Of a stretch of DNA of 59,735 nucleotides, positions 8,614-18,600 are shown piece after piece. The notes below the pieces were generated by a model. It was given only the letters and a program-made list of their open reading frames with translations. It ran no database searches and had not been told where the DNA came from. Made by a program: the position numbers and the translations under genes. The stretch is from a virus. Within the stretch, counting starts at the first letter, position 1, and every line of letters begins with the position of its first letter. The stretch spans positions 1 through 59,735 of the IMG/VR virus record IMGVR_UViG_3300024999_000115; one strand, written 5' to 3'.

Positions 8614-9765
8614 TCAATATGTTTCTGTTATATAGTTATAAATTCCTGTCTCATCTGTATATAAATCACTTTCAGATTCACTATGTATTCCATATTCATT
8701 TATAATCTCAGTTGCTTCTAAAAAAAAAAACCTCAGCGACATTCCAGTTAACGGGCTGCCTATTGTGGCACTGCCTATTTGGGAAACCGCCAGACTATTA
8801 TAGTTTAGCACTGCATAATGACTGTTTGTAGATACATCCAATGAAGCAAAAAATGTCCTTGTAGTTAACCCAGCTTCATCGCCATTTGTTTTCTTGTACC
8901 CTGCTGGAAGAAACGTTAATCCGCTTGCATTATCTGCCAAATTGGTTGCAGCCCAATTAGTAGTACCAGCTTTTTTCATTTTGCCACCTGCGACTGTTAT
9001 CCCGCCGAGTGCAGTAATACAAGTAATCCAATTCGCCTGTGTTGGCACGTAATATTCAATTACATTACCAAGTGCCTTATATTTGTCAATGTCCTTTTGT
9101 AATAATGCAACAGCATACCAGTTGTATAGCAGCCCATAAGTTGCTTCAAACCCTGCATTAGCAGAATAACTATTGCACATTGCAGCGGCTTTAAGACCTT
9201 CGTAAATCTTTTCATCTTCTGTGCCAAATGCCGAATTATAGGCATTTGTGTATAATGTGGTAGCATTTGCCCAAGTTGCAGCATTTACATTTTTCTGAAT
9301 TGTATTACCCATTAGTGTCACGTTTGATGCGTAATTTTTAACAGCAATTACCTGTTCACCAACCGTTACCCTTTGAATTGTTGTTTCAGTTTGATTTTCA
9401 GTATAGGTAATTTTCAGTGAGTTGTCAACTTTTATTCTGAAATTATAAGTTAAATAACCCGTTAATCCTGTAACTGTGAAAGTAACCGTTCCTGTTGCTG
9501 AAATTTCGCCCTCTGTTGCGTTGACTGTCGACCCGTATGAAGTTGTAAGACCATACTCCAAAACCGGAGTTGCTTTGCCATACGGATTAACGGTTGCAGT
9601 AACAGTAAATCCATCGTTAAGAACTCCAGAAACAACCACATTGGTAATTTTTGGATAGTTCAACAATGACCCATTGAACCCCTTTGCCGGGCGCAAAAAT
9701 CCCTTTCCAATTAAAAATCCTTTCGGATATTGAATAAAACCTTTATTTCCTCCGAAGCCTTTCAT
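8614..9765 (-). CDS. Lectin-like tail protein (Fn3-like plus Fib_succ-type domain)
   Basis: 383 residues. The first 30 residues carry five KGF triplets spaced by short linkers, an odd repetitive N-terminus. Next is an Ig/Fn3-like region (GVLNDGFTVTATVNPYG and on to YNFRIKVDNS). The C-terminal half has Fibrobacter-succinogenes-type paralogous domain signatures in normal order: YGLLYNWYAV, GGKMKKAGTTNWAAT, LTFLPAGYK and a final MSLRFFFLEA. Such C-type-lectin-like domains are often surface-binding. It shares YGLLYNWYA with the gene at 55726-56448. Probably a receptor-binding or fibre-tip protein. Confidence 0.65.
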   Translation of the reverse strand: MKGFGGNKGFIQYPKGFLIGKGFLRPAKGFNGSLLNYPKITNVVVSGVLNDGFTVTATVNPYGKATPVLEYGLTTSYGSTVNATEGEISATGTVTFTVTGLTGYLTYNFRIKVDNSLKITYTENQTETTIQRVTVGEQVIAVKNYASNVTLMGNTIQKNVNAATWANATTLYTNAYNSAFGTEDEKIYEGLKAAAMCNSYSANAGFEATYGLLYNWYAVALLQKDIDKYKALGNVIEYYVPTQANWITCITALGGITVAGGKMKKAGTTNWAATNLADNASGLTFLPAGYKKTNGDEAGLTTRTFFASLDVSTNSHYAVLNYNSLAVSQIGSATIGSPLTGMSLRFFFLEATEIINEYGIHSESESDLYTDETGIYNYITETY

Positions 9766-10052
9766 TACGAAATATCTCCGATTAACTCAACTGTTACATT
9801 AACTAATTCAATGGCCGTTACCGTCCCTGTTATTGCAATAAAATCAGGAAGCAAAACAAATCCATAGGCTCCCGCTGCGGTTATTGCAGCTTCTTCGGTT
9901 ATAAGCACCATGTCTGTTAAAGCAGTAGGTCTTGACTGGCTTCCGTAAACTGCTACATTTACAGTGGCTCCTTTTAAAATAAGACCTGCGTTACCACCTG
10001 TGTTTCCCTGATAATTAACCCTTTTTGTTCTGTATAATTTATTTGCTTCCAT
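9765..10052 (-). CDS. Small virion protein, unknown
   Basis: 95 residues from ATG 10052 (MEANKLYRTKRVNYQG). The longer start at 10079 would lie inside a terminator-like hairpin and is rejected. It is beta-rich, with no signal peptide or membrane segment. Its stop overlaps the next start as TAATG. Possibly a decoration or small fibre protein. Confidence 0.55.
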   Translation of the reverse strand: MEANKLYRTKRVNYQGNTGGNAGLILKGATVNVAVYGSQSRPTALTDMVLITEEAAITAAGAYGFVLLPDFIAITGTVTAIELVNVTVELIGDIS

Positions 10053-10059
10053 AATTTTC

Positions 10060-10085
10060 AAAAAAGGCGGGAATCCCACCCGCCC
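10060..10085 (-). terminator. Terminator-like hairpin in the late leftward operon
   Basis: GGCGGG (10066-10071) pairs with CCCGCC (10079-10084), and on the minus strand the stem is followed by TTTTTT. It lies after the gene at 10095-10886, so it would attenuate leftward transcription inside the structural operon. Confidence 0.65.
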
Positions 10086-10094
10086 TTTATATTT

Positions 10095-10886
10095 TTATTC
10101 GTTCAATTTTCCTTTTATCCAGGCAACATCGTTCTTTTTCATTACAGGAACGTTTTTGCCGAATTTTTTAAAGTACAGTTCGTGAATGCTTTCAGGTTTT
10201 CCTTCTGGTACTTCCTGTGCTTTCGGTGCTTCAGTCGCTTCAACTTTTGCAGGTTCAGCGAGTTTGCTCTGAATGTACTTTTCAGCATCAAATTCAGGAT
10301 TGCTCATGCCATCGAGAAAAGCTAAATCGTCATAAACAACTTCAGGAACTTTTTCGCCGTAATCTTCTTCGTATTTCTGCCTTGCGGCTTGTTTCAGTTC
10401 AGCAATCGATTGTCCTACATTTACAATCTGGTGAGGAATCGGGGCCGGTGGCGAGATTTGAGTTTTCGCACCCGATAATGCCTGAATATGCAAAGCGTAT
10501 TCCATTTCAAGCGTTTCAATCGGTTTGCTCACATCGAATTTTAAGCCTGATGCACCGAACAGATTTGCCAACGTAGCCTTTTTAATATCATCCGGGCTGA
10601 GTTTCAGCGATGCTTCTTTCAGTTTTCCTTCCGGGTCACCCTGTAACGTAAAATCTTTTCCGTAGGCACTGTCGGCCAGCAAAGCATGATACAACACCTC
10701 GTCTTTTGTCGTGAATTGCGCGGCAACAGTACGGGCGTTTGTGTTTCTTTCCATTTCGTTTACAAGATGTTCGGTAGTAAACTGACACAACCGGTCGGTT
10801 ACTTTTCCGTTTTGTCCTTTTACGAACACCCTGACACCTCTGCGGTAAGTACGTTTGTTTGTTAAGACGAATACTTTTAGTTCCAT
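10095..10886 (-). CDS. Structural-operon protein, unknown
   Basis: 263 residues. A basic N-terminus (LTNKRTYRRGVRVFVKGQNG) is followed by an acidic/helical middle, a proline- and glutamate-rich linker (about 213-238) and a C-terminal helix-extension-helix motif (IHELYFKKFGKNVPVMKKND). The ending resembles small DNA- or protein-binding folds. It lies directly downstream of the capsid gene, between two terminator-like hairpins. I do not recognise the family. Confidence 0.55.
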   Translation of the reverse strand: MELKVFVLTNKRTYRRGVRVFVKGQNGKVTDRLCQFTTEHLVNEMERNTNARTVAAQFTTKDEVLYHALLADSAYGKDFTLQGDPEGKLKEASLKLSPDDIKKATLANLFGASGLKFDVSKPIETLEMEYALHIQALSGAKTQISPPAPIPHQIVNVGQSIAELKQAARQKYEEDYGEKVPEVVYDDLAFLDGMSNPEFDAEKYIQSKLAEPAKVEATEAPKAQEVPEGKPESIHELYFKKFGKNVPVMKKNDVAWIKGKLNE

Positions 10887-10924
10887 TTTGATAATTTATT
10901 AATTAATACTCAAGAGAATTTTTT

Positions 10925-10960
10925 AAAGAAAAAGGGCAGACAGAAGCCCGTCTGCCCTTA
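10925..10960 (-). terminator. Terminator after the major capsid gene
   Basis: Perfect 10-bp inverted repeat: AAGGGCAGAC (10932-10941) and GTCTGCCCTT (10950-10959). On the minus strand the stem runs into TTTTTC. It sits 20 bases past the capsid stop, where an attenuator would give high capsid expression relative to downstream genes. Confidence 0.85.
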
Positions 10961-10981
10961 ACCTACCTACTTCGTATTCAT

Positions 10982-12484
10982 CTACGATTTAACAACAAAC
11001 ACGAAATGGGTATCATTATTTCGGCAAACCAAACCGCAGGTTTCCATCATATCAATGGATTGTGCATCTGATTCACGAAGTTTCAAAAGGTCGGTAGTAG
11101 TTTCTTTGAAGGGCTGGAATACGAATTTGTCAATAAACTGCATATCCAGTAAGAAGCCACGGTCAATGTATTCTGTCTGATCCATAAGCGGAGCATACAT
11201 CACGTTAATAGTTCCAAAGAAGCTGTAAAGAACGGTAAATGACAGACCGTAAACAGTGTCATAATCTTTCTGTACAAACCTTGTGGCATCATTCATAACA
11301 CCTTTATTCAGCGAACTGATAAGGTTTGAACCTGCAAACAAGTATCTGGTATCACTTCCGTTATTACCTACCCTCATTTGTCTGGTAAAGTCAACAATAT
11401 TGGTTTCAGTGATAGTTGTGTCGCCTCCACCTGTGCCGTACTCAATGTTCTGGTCTAAGTAGTAGGTTAAACCACCAGTAGTCATTACTGTTTCTGTTCC
11501 ACCGCCGATAACGTTGGCTGTAAATTTCGAGCGATTACCAAACATAAAAGCAAATTCCTGTCCGTAACGGAAATCCTGTAAGGCAAGATTTGTTACCATC
11601 GAGAAGCTGTAGTTTGTAAACAGGTTGGTAAGCATCAGCCAGTTTGAGTAAACTACTGAAGTGATAAACTTCTGAGCGTAATTATAATCACTGGTGGGAC
11701 TTTGCATAACGGCAGTGTTCTTCACACCTAATTCCGGGAAAGCTGGCCCCATCCTTGTAATTCTGGTTTGGTCTGCAATAGCGGGGATATTTTCACCACC
11801 AGTTGCACCGCCGGTTGAACGTACTGTTAATGTGCTTGTGGCTACTGTTACTTCCTCAACGAACAATACTAAATCGTCACCATTTCCGTATGATGCACCC
11901 TGAACTTTCAATAAGCTGTGATGTGTCCACATTGCGATATTGGCAACAACCAATGAACCGCGAACAGCAACAGGAGCAACAAAATTTGCATTTACTTTAT
12001 CCTGGAAAGGAATTACAGCGATTTCGCCCCAATTCAGTTTGTAGTTTTTAATTTCGGCATCCCCAAACTGTTTGTAATTCTTCATGTTATCCTGATTTAC
12101 AGCGTATTTGGTGTTAAACCGTGATTCGCCTTTATCAGTTTTAATGAGAATATCGTCACCTGAACCGTTTGCCATCTGTGCCTTTGCTAATCCGCGTACA
12201 CCGTCCAATACTTTTTGTGTTAAGAATGTACTAATCGGGAAATTCGCCGGACTAACTAAAACGAGTATTTCCAGCCAAGCAGGGGCAACCATTTCAGAAG
12301 CGTTTGCTTCCATTGTTCCGAGTGTGCTTATGTCCTGAAAAATATCAGCAGCAGCAGCAGTACCCTGAGCAGGGTCAAGAGGGGCATTTACGCCAAAAGG
12401 AGATAAGCTGTTAGATACAGCTTGCGGAGTTGTGGCAAGTATTGAGAATACTACCATCAATAAAAGTCGAACAAGTGTTTTCAT
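10982..12484 (-). CDS. Major capsid protein
   Basis: 500 residues, the size and position of a HK97-fold capsid protein: downstream of a scaffold-like gene and upstream of a strong terminator. The body (from about residue 60) has features I associate with Bacteroidota podovirus capsids, such as EMVAPAWLEILV, a Gly/Thr-rich loop near TVRSTGGATGGENIP, and a C-terminal QPFKETTTDLLKLRESDAQS. The first 24 residues (MKTLVRLLLMVVFSILATTP) look like a Sec signal peptide, which is strange for a cytoplasmically assembled shell. A start at a later ATG is possible. Confidence 0.7.
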   Translation of the reverse strand: MKTLVRLLLMVVFSILATTPQAVSNSLSPFGVNAPLDPAQGTAAAADIFQDISTLGTMEANASEMVAPAWLEILVLVSPANFPISTFLTQKVLDGVRGLAKAQMANGSGDDILIKTDKGESRFNTKYAVNQDNMKNYKQFGDAEIKNYKLNWGEIAVIPFQDKVNANFVAPVAVRGSLVVANIAMWTHHSLLKVQGASYGNGDDLVLFVEEVTVATSTLTVRSTGGATGGENIPAIADQTRITRMGPAFPELGVKNTAVMQSPTSDYNYAQKFITSVVYSNWLMLTNLFTNYSFSMVTNLALQDFRYGQEFAFMFGNRSKFTANVIGGGTETVMTTGGLTYYLDQNIEYGTGGGDTTITETNIVDFTRQMRVGNNGSDTRYLFAGSNLISSLNKGVMNDATRFVQKDYDTVYGLSFTVLYSFFGTINVMYAPLMDQTEYIDRGFLLDMQFIDKFVFQPFKETTTDLLKLRESDAQSIDMMETCGLVCRNNDTHFVFVVKS

Positions 12485-12521
12485 AATTATTAATTTGTGT
12501 TTTTAATTTTTACTTTTTTTT

Positions 12522-13397
12522 TTACATCCCTGGTCTGCGTTTGCGTTTGCCGATTTCTGTAACATCGACACCGCCTTGCATCGCGGCCATGTTTTCCATC
12601 ATATTACGTGGTTGTGATTTTTGAACGGGAGCCGGGTTCATAGCTGCATCAATAGAGGCTTTGTCGGGCAACACTTCCTTTTTCGGGTTTTCAGGCAATT
12701 GTTTTTTCAAACCTGCAATGTCGTTGTCGTAATTGTTCATTTTGTCAACTTCTGCAAATTCTTTTTCGCTGATAAACCCGTCACCGAAGATTTTCATAAG
12801 CATCACTGTTTTCCCCCAAAGTGCCGATTTTGCTTCATCCGTCAGGCTGTTTTTCTGACAGTATGATTCAAATTCTGCTTTGGTTTTGTCGAATTTTGCG
12901 AACAATTCTTCTTCGGCCATTCCGTCCTCTTTTTCTTTGTCGAGTTTGCCTTTAACTGAATTTTGCACATCGGAGTAATTTTCATTATCTGCCAGTGCTT
13001 CAAGTTCATCCATAGGGACGTTCCGGGCAACTGCAACAAGGAATGAAGGTGTTTGTCCTTCTTCGCTCTGAAATACCATATCATCAAGAACCGATTTGAA
13101 TAGCGGATCTTCGAAATGGTTTTTAAGCGTAGCCATTTTCTCAATAAGGAACCGAACGATACCCAATAATTCGGGAGGAATGCTCTTAATTTCTCCACTG
13201 CCGCCTGTAACGGATTGAATTTCCTGCAAAATTTCAATAACATCCGAAATGTCATTTTCATCCACTGGTTCCGGTTGTTCTACTGATTCAGGCTTATCTG
13301 TTTCTGGTGCTGTTTCAGCAGGTTCAACCGGGGCGGTCTTACCTGATTCGGGTTTTTTAACTTGCTCCTGTGCTGTTTTATCCTTCTTGTCAACCAT
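12522..13397 (-). CDS. Scaffold-like protein
   Basis: 291 residues, strongly acidic. The N-terminal 50 residues are Pro/Glu/Lys-rich and disordered-looking. A helical middle follows (IPPELLGIVRFLIEKMATLK; LFAKFDKTKAEFESYCQKN), then a basic tail (GKRKRRPGM). This composition and the place immediately upstream of the capsid gene suit a capsid scaffold; no protease motif is seen. First gene of the leftward late operon. Confidence 0.6.
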   Translation of the reverse strand: MVDKKDKTAQEQVKKPESGKTAPVEPAETAPETDKPESVEQPEPVDENDISDVIEILQEIQSVTGGSGEIKSIPPELLGIVRFLIEKMATLKNHFEDPLFKSVLDDMVFQSEEGQTPSFLVAVARNVPMDELEALADNENYSDVQNSVKGKLDKEKEDGMAEEELFAKFDKTKAEFESYCQKNSLTDEAKSALWGKTVMLMKIFGDGFISEKEFAEVDKMNNYDNDIAGLKKQLPENPKKEVLPDKASIDAAMNPAPVQKSQPRNMMENMAAMQGGVDVTEIGKRKRRPGM

Positions 13398-13566
13398 GAT
13401 AATACGTTTTTGAGTTTTTTTTTAAACGTCAGGAAGCAAAGTAATAATACAATTTATTTACCGAGTACATATTTATTCAAGTAGATGTCCCTAATAGGGA
13501 TTCCTATTTGCTATTTCTATATGCTGATTTATCGGGTGATTTTACATTTGTACAAAAAGTCATACA
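13398..13566. promoter_or_regulatory. Divergent late promoter region
   Basis: 169 bp between the two divergent late operons. Rightward: TACATTTG (13543-13550) fits the Bacteroidota -7 consensus TAnnTTTG, 16 bases before the ATG at 13567. Its surroundings (TACATTTGTACAA) recur exactly in front of the HTH gene at 30256. A perfect 13-bp palindrome TCCCTAATAGGGA (13488-13500) lies centrally and is a candidate operator or activator site. Leftward: a weak match TTACTTTG is read on the minus strand near 13432-13439. Confidence 0.5.
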
Positions 13567-14322
13567 ATGAAAATACTTAGAATCTTAGTTTCGGCTTTCA
13601 TTAATGCTTACAAGCCAAGCGCAGACCCCAACTTATTTGGTTCAAAAAAATTGGATAAAGTTGCAGGATTAGCCAGAGCCAGAGCCAACGAAACACAGGC
13701 TGACATTGATAAACTTGAATCGGAAAATCCTTTTGAGAGCGCAGGAGCAAAGGCAGCAATGGCAAAAGCAAGCCAGACTGCAAAACAAATGGAAGCCCGA
13801 TTACTCAATACAATGGGAGGAAACGCAAGCCCAGAGGCATTAATAGCAGCACAGGGAAACCTTAATCAAAGCATTGGTGGTGCAGCCGGAGAAATTGCAG
13901 CCGGAGCAGAACAGAACAAAACCAGAGAAACCATGATGCTTCGCGGTCTGAAAGAACAGCAAATGGGAGAGTACGGACAGCAGAAAAACGCTGCTAATAA
14001 TGCAAAAATGCAGGGTTGGCAAACGGTTTTTCAGGGTATTGATTCTTTGGGTAAAATAGTAAAAGGAGGCGGCGAGGCAGCAGGCGAATTAACAAAAGCG
14101 GTGGCAGCAGGCGGCAGCGACAGGCGCATTAAGGAAAACATCAAATTTATTGGTGAATTACAAGGACAGAGAATCTATAAATTCAATTTCATAGGCGACC
14201 CGGTAGTTTACCTCGGAGTTATCGCCCAGGAAGTAGAAGTCAACAATCCAGAAATGGTAATTGAAGATAACGGAATCAAAAAAGTACACTACGATTTATT
14301 GTTTTCGGAAATTAACGAGTAA
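13567..14322 (+). CDS. Virion protein with S74-like C-terminus (ejection-type)
   Basis: 251 residues. The Ala/Gly/Gln-rich helical N-terminal 180 residues resemble podovirus ejection proteins. The C-terminal 70 residues (SDRRIKENIKFIGELQGQ, then YKFNFIGDPVVYLGVIAQEV) match the peptidase S74 / intramolecular chaperone family, which normally drives trimerisation of fibres and is then cut off. The pattern in short-tailed phages of an Ala-rich internal protein ending in this domain is familiar. First gene of the rightward late operon. Confidence 0.65.
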   Translation: MKILRILVSAFINAYKPSADPNLFGSKKLDKVAGLARARANETQADIDKLESENPFESAGAKAAMAKASQTAKQMEARLLNTMGGNASPEALIAAQGNLNQSIGGAAGEIAAGAEQNKTRETMMLRGLKEQQMGEYGQQKNAANNAKMQGWQTVFQGIDSLGKIVKGGGEAAGELTKAVAAGGSDRRIKENIKFIGELQGQRIYKFNFIGDPVVYLGVIAQEVEVNNPEMVIEDNGIKKVHYDLLFSEINE

Positions 14323-14327
14323 CGATT

Positions 14328-15587
14328 ATGGTTAAGAAAGACAATAAAGATTTAGAACTGGAGGAAGTTTTATCCAGAGGTAAAAATCAAAAGAAAACAG
14401 TCAAGCCGTCACTTTCTGCCTACAAAGAACCGGAGTTAATGCCTGTGCGCGAAAAAGAAGTGCTTTCACGTAAAGAACAAAAGGCAAAAGAATTACTCAA
14501 AAACGATGCAAAAAGACACGGAGTAAAACTTGATATTGGCGACAATCCAACATACAACTACGGAAAAACAATAAATCCGGCAACACCAAAAGAAAAACAG
14601 CCAGATAATATTGCACAATCAGCAAGAAACCTGCAATCTGACGACCCGGCGATTGCCGCCAAAGGATTTGTTGATTTAAAAGGAAAAGCCCCGCAACAGG
14701 AAGTCCCTAAACTGGATTCAGCGCAGTTAATGAAGGATGCAAAATTGCAACGTAAATTACGATGGTCAGATGCGCTTGTAGCATTTGGAACAGGATTGCA
14801 GGGGGGTACTTATGACCATCAAAATTCACGTTCAGCACAAATCCAGCGCAAACGCGACGAACAATTTCAGGAGTACAAAAATATTGCCGATAACAACAAA
14901 AAGGTAAAAGAGGTTTGGGATGCTAAAAACAGGGATGAATTGATTAATTTTCTTGAGACACAGAAAAAGAATCGGGAACTTACTGAAAGAGAAGAAACAA
15001 AACTTGCAGAAGCACGATTTTACAAAGAGCGTGATTTTGCATTAAAAGCAGCAACCGAGGCCGAAAAGATTAAAAGTGGCTATTACAATAAACGTACATC
15101 GGCCCAAAAAGCAAACCCGAAAGCAAATCTGCCATTTGAGAGCGAAGCCATTATTAACGAAATGAACGAGATTAGCGGAGGAGGAGCCGGTGTGCCATCA
15201 CGAAATCAGAAAAGATTGGAAGAATTAATCGCCAGGAATCCTGACGGATATAAAACTATGCTTGAGGTGGCCGGAAATTCTTCAAAACTCCGTAAACAGT
15301 TAACTGAAAAGAAAAAACTGTACAACGATGCAATCAAAGAAGGTAATTCAGTAACCGCACCGCAGTTACAAGCCGATATTGATGAACTTACTGCGCAGCT
15401 TGAAGAATACCAAAACAACATCAAATCAATTCTCAACGGGAAAGCCCCGGCAGCAAAACAGGACGCAAAACCACAAGCCGGAGATAAATATCCAGGTGCG
15501 CCATTAAAATTAGGCGAAAAACTACCTGAACAATCCAAAACACAGGCCCCTGAAACACAAAAGAAGTTAGACGATTTTTTTAATTAA
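14328..15587 (+). CDS. Coiled-coil internal virion-like protein
   Basis: 419 residues, charged and helical (Lys/Glu/Gln-rich, with long heptad-like stretches around 180-250 and 300-370). There is no signal peptide. The gene starts 5 bases after the preceding stop and precedes the giant polyvalent gene. Size, composition and position suggest an ejected internal protein; no enzymatic motif is visible. Confidence 0.5.
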   Translation: MVKKDNKDLELEEVLSRGKNQKKTVKPSLSAYKEPELMPVREKEVLSRKEQKAKELLKNDAKRHGVKLDIGDNPTYNYGKTINPATPKEKQPDNIAQSARNLQSDDPAIAAKGFVDLKGKAPQQEVPKLDSAQLMKDAKLQRKLRWSDALVAFGTGLQGGTYDHQNSRSAQIQRKRDEQFQEYKNIADNNKKVKEVWDAKNRDELINFLETQKKNRELTEREETKLAEARFYKERDFALKAATEAEKIKSGYYNKRTSAQKANPKANLPFESEAIINEMNEISGGGAGVPSRNQKRLEELIARNPDGYKTMLEVAGNSSKLRKQLTEKKKLYNDAIKEGNSVTAPQLQADIDELTAQLEEYQNNIKSILNGKAPAAKQDAKPQAGDKYPGAPLKLGEKLPEQSKTQAPETQKKLDDFFN

Positions 15588-15629
15588 TACGTTCACAAGT
15601 CCTTATTAAAAGGCATAACACATATTCTA

Positions 15630-18600
15630 ATGGAAGAATTAACCGGAATAAAAGGCTTTCTTCAGAAAGCAGTCGAAAAAGAAGGTAAGACTTATGACGA
15701 CAACAAGGCAAATGAGTTATTAAAAGCGTACAATAACGATTACGACAAGTTAATTAGTGATATTGCTGTAAGGTCTGGATTTACCCCGGAAGAAGTCGAA
15801 CCATTCAAAAAACGCGCTTACGAAACGTTTAATATACAGCCCTATCAACCGGACACACCTGAACAAGCAGTCGATTACGGCCCGTTTGATAAAGCTACGG
15901 TTGAAAAATACCCACAAGCAAAACAAAACTTCGAGCGCTGGCAGAAAGAGAATACCCCGCCGAAAGCGTTAGTCTCAACCCCGGAACAGGAGTTTTTAGC
16001 CCCTGAAGCCAAAAAACCGGTTGAACAAACTTTCACTCAACCATATCTCAGTTTTGAGAAAGACAAACACCCATACGATTTACCAACAAAATCACTTCCC
16101 AAAAGTCAATTTGATGTTGACTACATGAATAGTCGGGATGATATTCAAAAAGGACTGACAAAAGAACAGCAAGCCAAAGTAATTTCAGAAAACATACCTA
16201 CTCAAACAAGAGTAGAGGAACCGGAAGATGTTGATTTTGCAAAATCAATGCTTACACAGATTGATGATTTAATCAAAGCTGTGAAAATACCAGAATCTTC
16301 ACCTCTCGATGTTTACGAAAAGAATTATGGTGTTTATGCCGGAGGTGTTGACTTAGGCGATAACCAAAGAAATATTGCATCAACAACAAAAGCAACCTTA
16401 GAAAAGGCAAAAGACTATTATGAAGCAGTAGCTAACGGTGATGCAAATGCAGCAAGCAAGTTTTGGGGCGGTTTAAAAACTATTGACCTTGAAAATACCT
16501 TAACATTAGGCATTAAGGGAATGGCCAATAATGTCGATATTTATCAGGCAGCAAAGAACTATACAGCAGGTAAAGCAACGCCAGAAGAAGAAAATTTGCT
16601 TATTGCAAAATCAATGCTTGATGAAATTCAAAGCATTGCACAAAAAGACCGCGCAATTTCAGTCGGAACAGGATTAGGAGAAATGGCTCCCTGGTTGGCT
16701 CAGTTTGCTGTTACAGGTGGATTAGGCACAGGAGTAGCAAAAGCAACAACAAGCGTTCTCGGTAAATCACTTGCATCAAAGGTAGCAGGTAGGTTGGTTG
16801 GTTCAGCAGCACAAACAGCCGCACAAGTTCCGATGATGGTTCAGGGAACAGCAGAAAGAATGACGGACAGATATGTAGTAGGAGAAGATGGTCAACTGGT
16901 TCAGGCATCCGAAGGTGAAGGATTCGGAGAAGCATTGTTGCGTACTTATGCAAATAACTACCTTGAAAACGTATCTGAAAGGTTAGTCGGGGATGCAGCA
17001 GACAAACTTGCACGAAAAGGGGTTGGATTATTCCTGAAATCAAAAACATTCGGGAAAACACCAGTTGCAGACCTTGTAAACTGGACACGGAAAAACCCGT
17101 ATATGAAACTCACAAACCGGACTTTGGGATTAAATACACCACTTTCTGAAAATATTGAGGAAGCATTTACCGGATTAACACAGCCATTTGTTACAGAAGA
17201 TAACTGGAAAGGCGTTAAGGAAGGAGTGGGCGAATATTTCACCGGAGAGAACCTTTACCGTACATTCCTCACTACCGCAGCAATGGGCGCAACAATGGGA
17301 GGCGCACAATTCCCGTTTCAGGTTTATAATGTTTCTCAGAGCGAACAGGGCCGGAAACTTGTTGAGGAAGGATTTGACGAAAAGGCACACGGATTGTTTT
17401 ACGGTGCGGCCACAGCCGAAACAGTTGAGGAACGTGAAAAATACTTTACTGATTTAGTAAAACTGACAGGATTGAATAAAAAAGAAATGAATCCTGTTAT
17501 GCACTACTATCAAACTGTACTTTCACAGATTGAAAACGGTATCGACCCGCGCAGACAACCGGAGATAATTCAGCCGGAAGTTTCACCGGAAACAGTTGTT
17601 GACCCTAAAATACGGGAAGAAAACAAGGTAAAGACTGAACGCCAGATACAAATTGACCAGAAAATAAAAGAAGTTCAGGACGATGAAGGAAATGTAACCA
17701 CAGTCGAAGTTGACGGCCAAAAATGGTACGTTAAGAACTCGCAGGACTTAGGTAAACCGGGATGGGTAATATTCATTAAAAACGGAACTGAAACCAAAGC
17801 TGTAAAAGCGGACAAACTCACTAACTGGACCAAACAAACCCCGGAAGAAGTAAAAACCGATATTGCAAATGAAGATGCTTTCCTTGAAGCCGAAAAACAA
17901 CGACATGAAGCCGAAATAGCAAAAGCAGCAAATAAAGGCATAGTTGTAGGCGCAGAGGTTGAAAACGAATTTGGAACCGGAGTAGTAACCGATATAAGTA
18001 AAGAGGGTGTAATTACAGCACAGGATGAAGAAGGTAAAATTTCCACATCTACCCTCGATGAAACCGCACCTGTAATTGAAAAACCCGAAACCGAACCCGG
18101 AGCAGTAAACATTGACGAACTTTCATCAGAAGATGCTTTCCTCGAATTAAGCAAAACCGACCCAAAAAAGGCTGAACTTGTACTTCGTGACGACATTGAT
18201 GAAGCAAAAGCCACAATTGCTGAACTCAATAAATCCAAAAAAGGAAAAGGCAGGGAAGAAAGAGCAACTATCCTTGAATCCATCTCTAAAATTCAAACCG
18301 AAATTGACTATCTGGAAAACAAATACTTTAACAATGAAAAATCAACTACGACAACTGGAAAGACTAAACAGGCAGGAGGAAGTACAACCTCACAGGGAGA
18401 AAATCAAGCACAAACCAAAACAGAAGTTGCAAAAGAACAGGTTTTAACGCCGGAAGTTCCCGAAATTGTAAACAATTATAAAAATAATCCTGAAAAGTTA
18501 ACCGAAAATTTAGGAGCGCCGTCTGTAAATCAACAGATTATAAATTCAGAAAATGACGAAAGTTTACAAAAATTGTCAACTTCTGTAAACGAAAACGAAA

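Noticed and set aside
8614-9765. Diversity-generating retroelement target
   Set aside because: Lectin-like domains are present but no reverse transcriptase or adenine-biased template repeat was found anywhere in the window.
16711-17390. Frames antisense to the giant gene
   Set aside because: They are shadow frames of a Lys/Glu-rich coding strand (Leu/Phe/Ser-rich, no start signals).
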